64,000 bases of DNA, from positions 2,914,001 through 2,978,000 of the forward strand of contig NZ_OCSR01000002.1 of the NCBI RefSeq assembly GCF_900230185.1, given 5' to 3'. Below, piece after piece: positions 63,312 through 64,000 of the stretch. Numbering within the stretch: the first letter of the stretch is position 1; the number at the start of each line of letters is the position of its first letter. A model generated the notes under the pieces. That model saw only the letters and a program-made list of their open reading frames with translations, had not been told where the DNA came from and ran no database searches. The translations under genes were made by a program, and so were the position numbers. The DNA comes from Burkholderia sp. OK233 (lineage in GTDB: Bacteria; Pseudomonadota; Gammaproteobacteria; Burkholderiales; Burkholderiaceae).

Positions 63312-64000
63312 ATGACACGAATCGCACTGTGGGTGCTCGTCGGCTGCCTGACGGCGGCGGTGTACGCGAGCGAGCAAATACCGGAGCACGATCTGAGCGC
63401 GGACCAGATCGTCGAGAAAAATATCGCCGCGAGGGGAGGGCTCGACGCATGGAGGAATATCCAGACGATGGTCTGGGTCGGGCACGTGGATAGTGCGAAT
63501 ACACCCGCGGAGGAAATGCCGTTTGCGCTCGCGCTGAAACGTCCGAACAAGACACGCTTCGAGGTCACCGTACTCAACCACCGGGCCGTCCGGGTATTCA
63601 ACGGCAAACAAGGCTGGAAGGTGAGCCCGAGCGCCACGGGCAGCGGCGAAGCGCGGCCGTACACCATGGACGAGCTGAGCTCCGCGCATGACGAGCAGGT
63701 CATCGACGGATTGCTGATCGACCATCAGGCGAAGGGTTTTGATGTCACGCTCGACGGTATCGACAAGGTCGACGGGCACGATGCATACCGCCTCGGCGTG
63801 AAGTTGCCTTCCGGTGTGACCCGTCATGTGTGGGTCGACGCGCAGAGCTTTCTTGACGTGAAGTACGACCGCGTGGCGCGGGGCCCTCACGGGCCGGTCA
63901 CAGTGGAAGTGAAGTACGGCGACTACAGGAGCGTCGGCGGTTTGCAGATACCGTTCACGATCGAAAGCGGCGCAGCGGCGGCCGGAAAGCGTGACAAGCT
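63312..64000 (+). CDS. LolA-like exported protein, partial at window end
   Basis: The first 229 codons of a second LolA-like protein, cut by the end of the window. It opens MTRIALWVLVGCLTAAVYAS (signal), then QIVEKNIAARGGLDAWRNIQ, FALALKRPNKTRFEVTVLNH and HVWVDAQSFLDVKYD, which match its neighbour at 62447 segment by segment. Probably a tandem duplicate. The C-terminus is not visible. Confidence 0.85.
   Translation, partial: MTRIALWVLVGCLTAAVYASEQIPEHDLSADQIVEKNIAARGGLDAWRNIQTMVWVGHVDSANTPAEEMPFALALKRPNKTRFEVTVLNHRAVRVFNGKQGWKVSPSATGSGEARPYTMDELSSAHDEQVIDGLLIDHQAKGFDVTLDGIDKVDGHDAYRLGVKLPSGVTRHVWVDAQSFLDVKYDRVARGPHGPVTVEVKYGDYRSVGGLQIPFTIESGAAAAGKRDK

Overview
The window comes from a GC-rich betaproteobacterium, most likely Burkholderia or Paraburkholderia. 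The evidence is family content and style: DUF4148, DUF2968 and DUF6232 proteins, an RhlA/RhlB/RhlC rhamnolipid cluster, MotA/MotB and strong third-position GC. No rRNA, tRNA or CRISPR array was seen.

Layout. (1) 1-7300 is an AT-richer mobile block. A minus-strand operon of tyrosine-recombinase-like genes sits between an IS1182-type transposase remnant and the 3' end of a cardiolipin-synthase-type gene. Two of its genes look broken: one has an in-frame TGA and one appears split at a run of eight C. (2) 7782-16092 is a seven-gene rhamnolipid operon: rhlA, an isoprenylcysteine-methyltransferase-like gene, rhlB, an EmrB-type exporter, rhlC, a NodT-type outer-membrane factor and an EmrA-type adaptor. 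It encodes synthesis and export, with an unexpected possible tailoring enzyme. (3) 16756-20644 is a LuxR-type two-component system divergent from a DUF3311/sodium-solute symporter pair of the MctP type, with three TACGTAG repeats between them. (4) 20796-25884 is a decaying polymorphic-toxin-like locus: a secreted YD-repeat protein followed by three paralogous small genes, each directly preceded by a related Cys-rich C-terminal tail. An IS701-type element interrupts the first small gene, and the YD-repeat gene itself has an amber codon and a 3' frameshift. (5) 26420-49912 is mostly ordinary chromosome: motAB, DUF2252, a polysaccharide deacetylase, an SDR, a sirtuin, gnd, an M23 lipoprotein, threonine aldolase, glycogen phosphorylase and small Burkholderia-type genes, with clear hairpin terminators. 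(6) 50341 to the window end is a secretion-targeted cluster: two multicopper-oxidase-like proteins, a 2761-residue protein (cupredoxin-like, Ig-like and beta-helix parts), a 172-residue exported protein and two paralogous LolA-like proteins, the last cut by the window edge.

Most notable. The four HxH copper motifs of one multicopper oxidase appear divided between the two adjacent oxidase genes (50341-53569), which suggests a two-polypeptide enzyme. The YD-repeat locus shows three tail-plus-small-gene modules that can be read directly from sequence, with toxin and partner gene both inactivated. The rhamnolipid operon carries a methyltransferase-like gene translationally coupled to rhlA.
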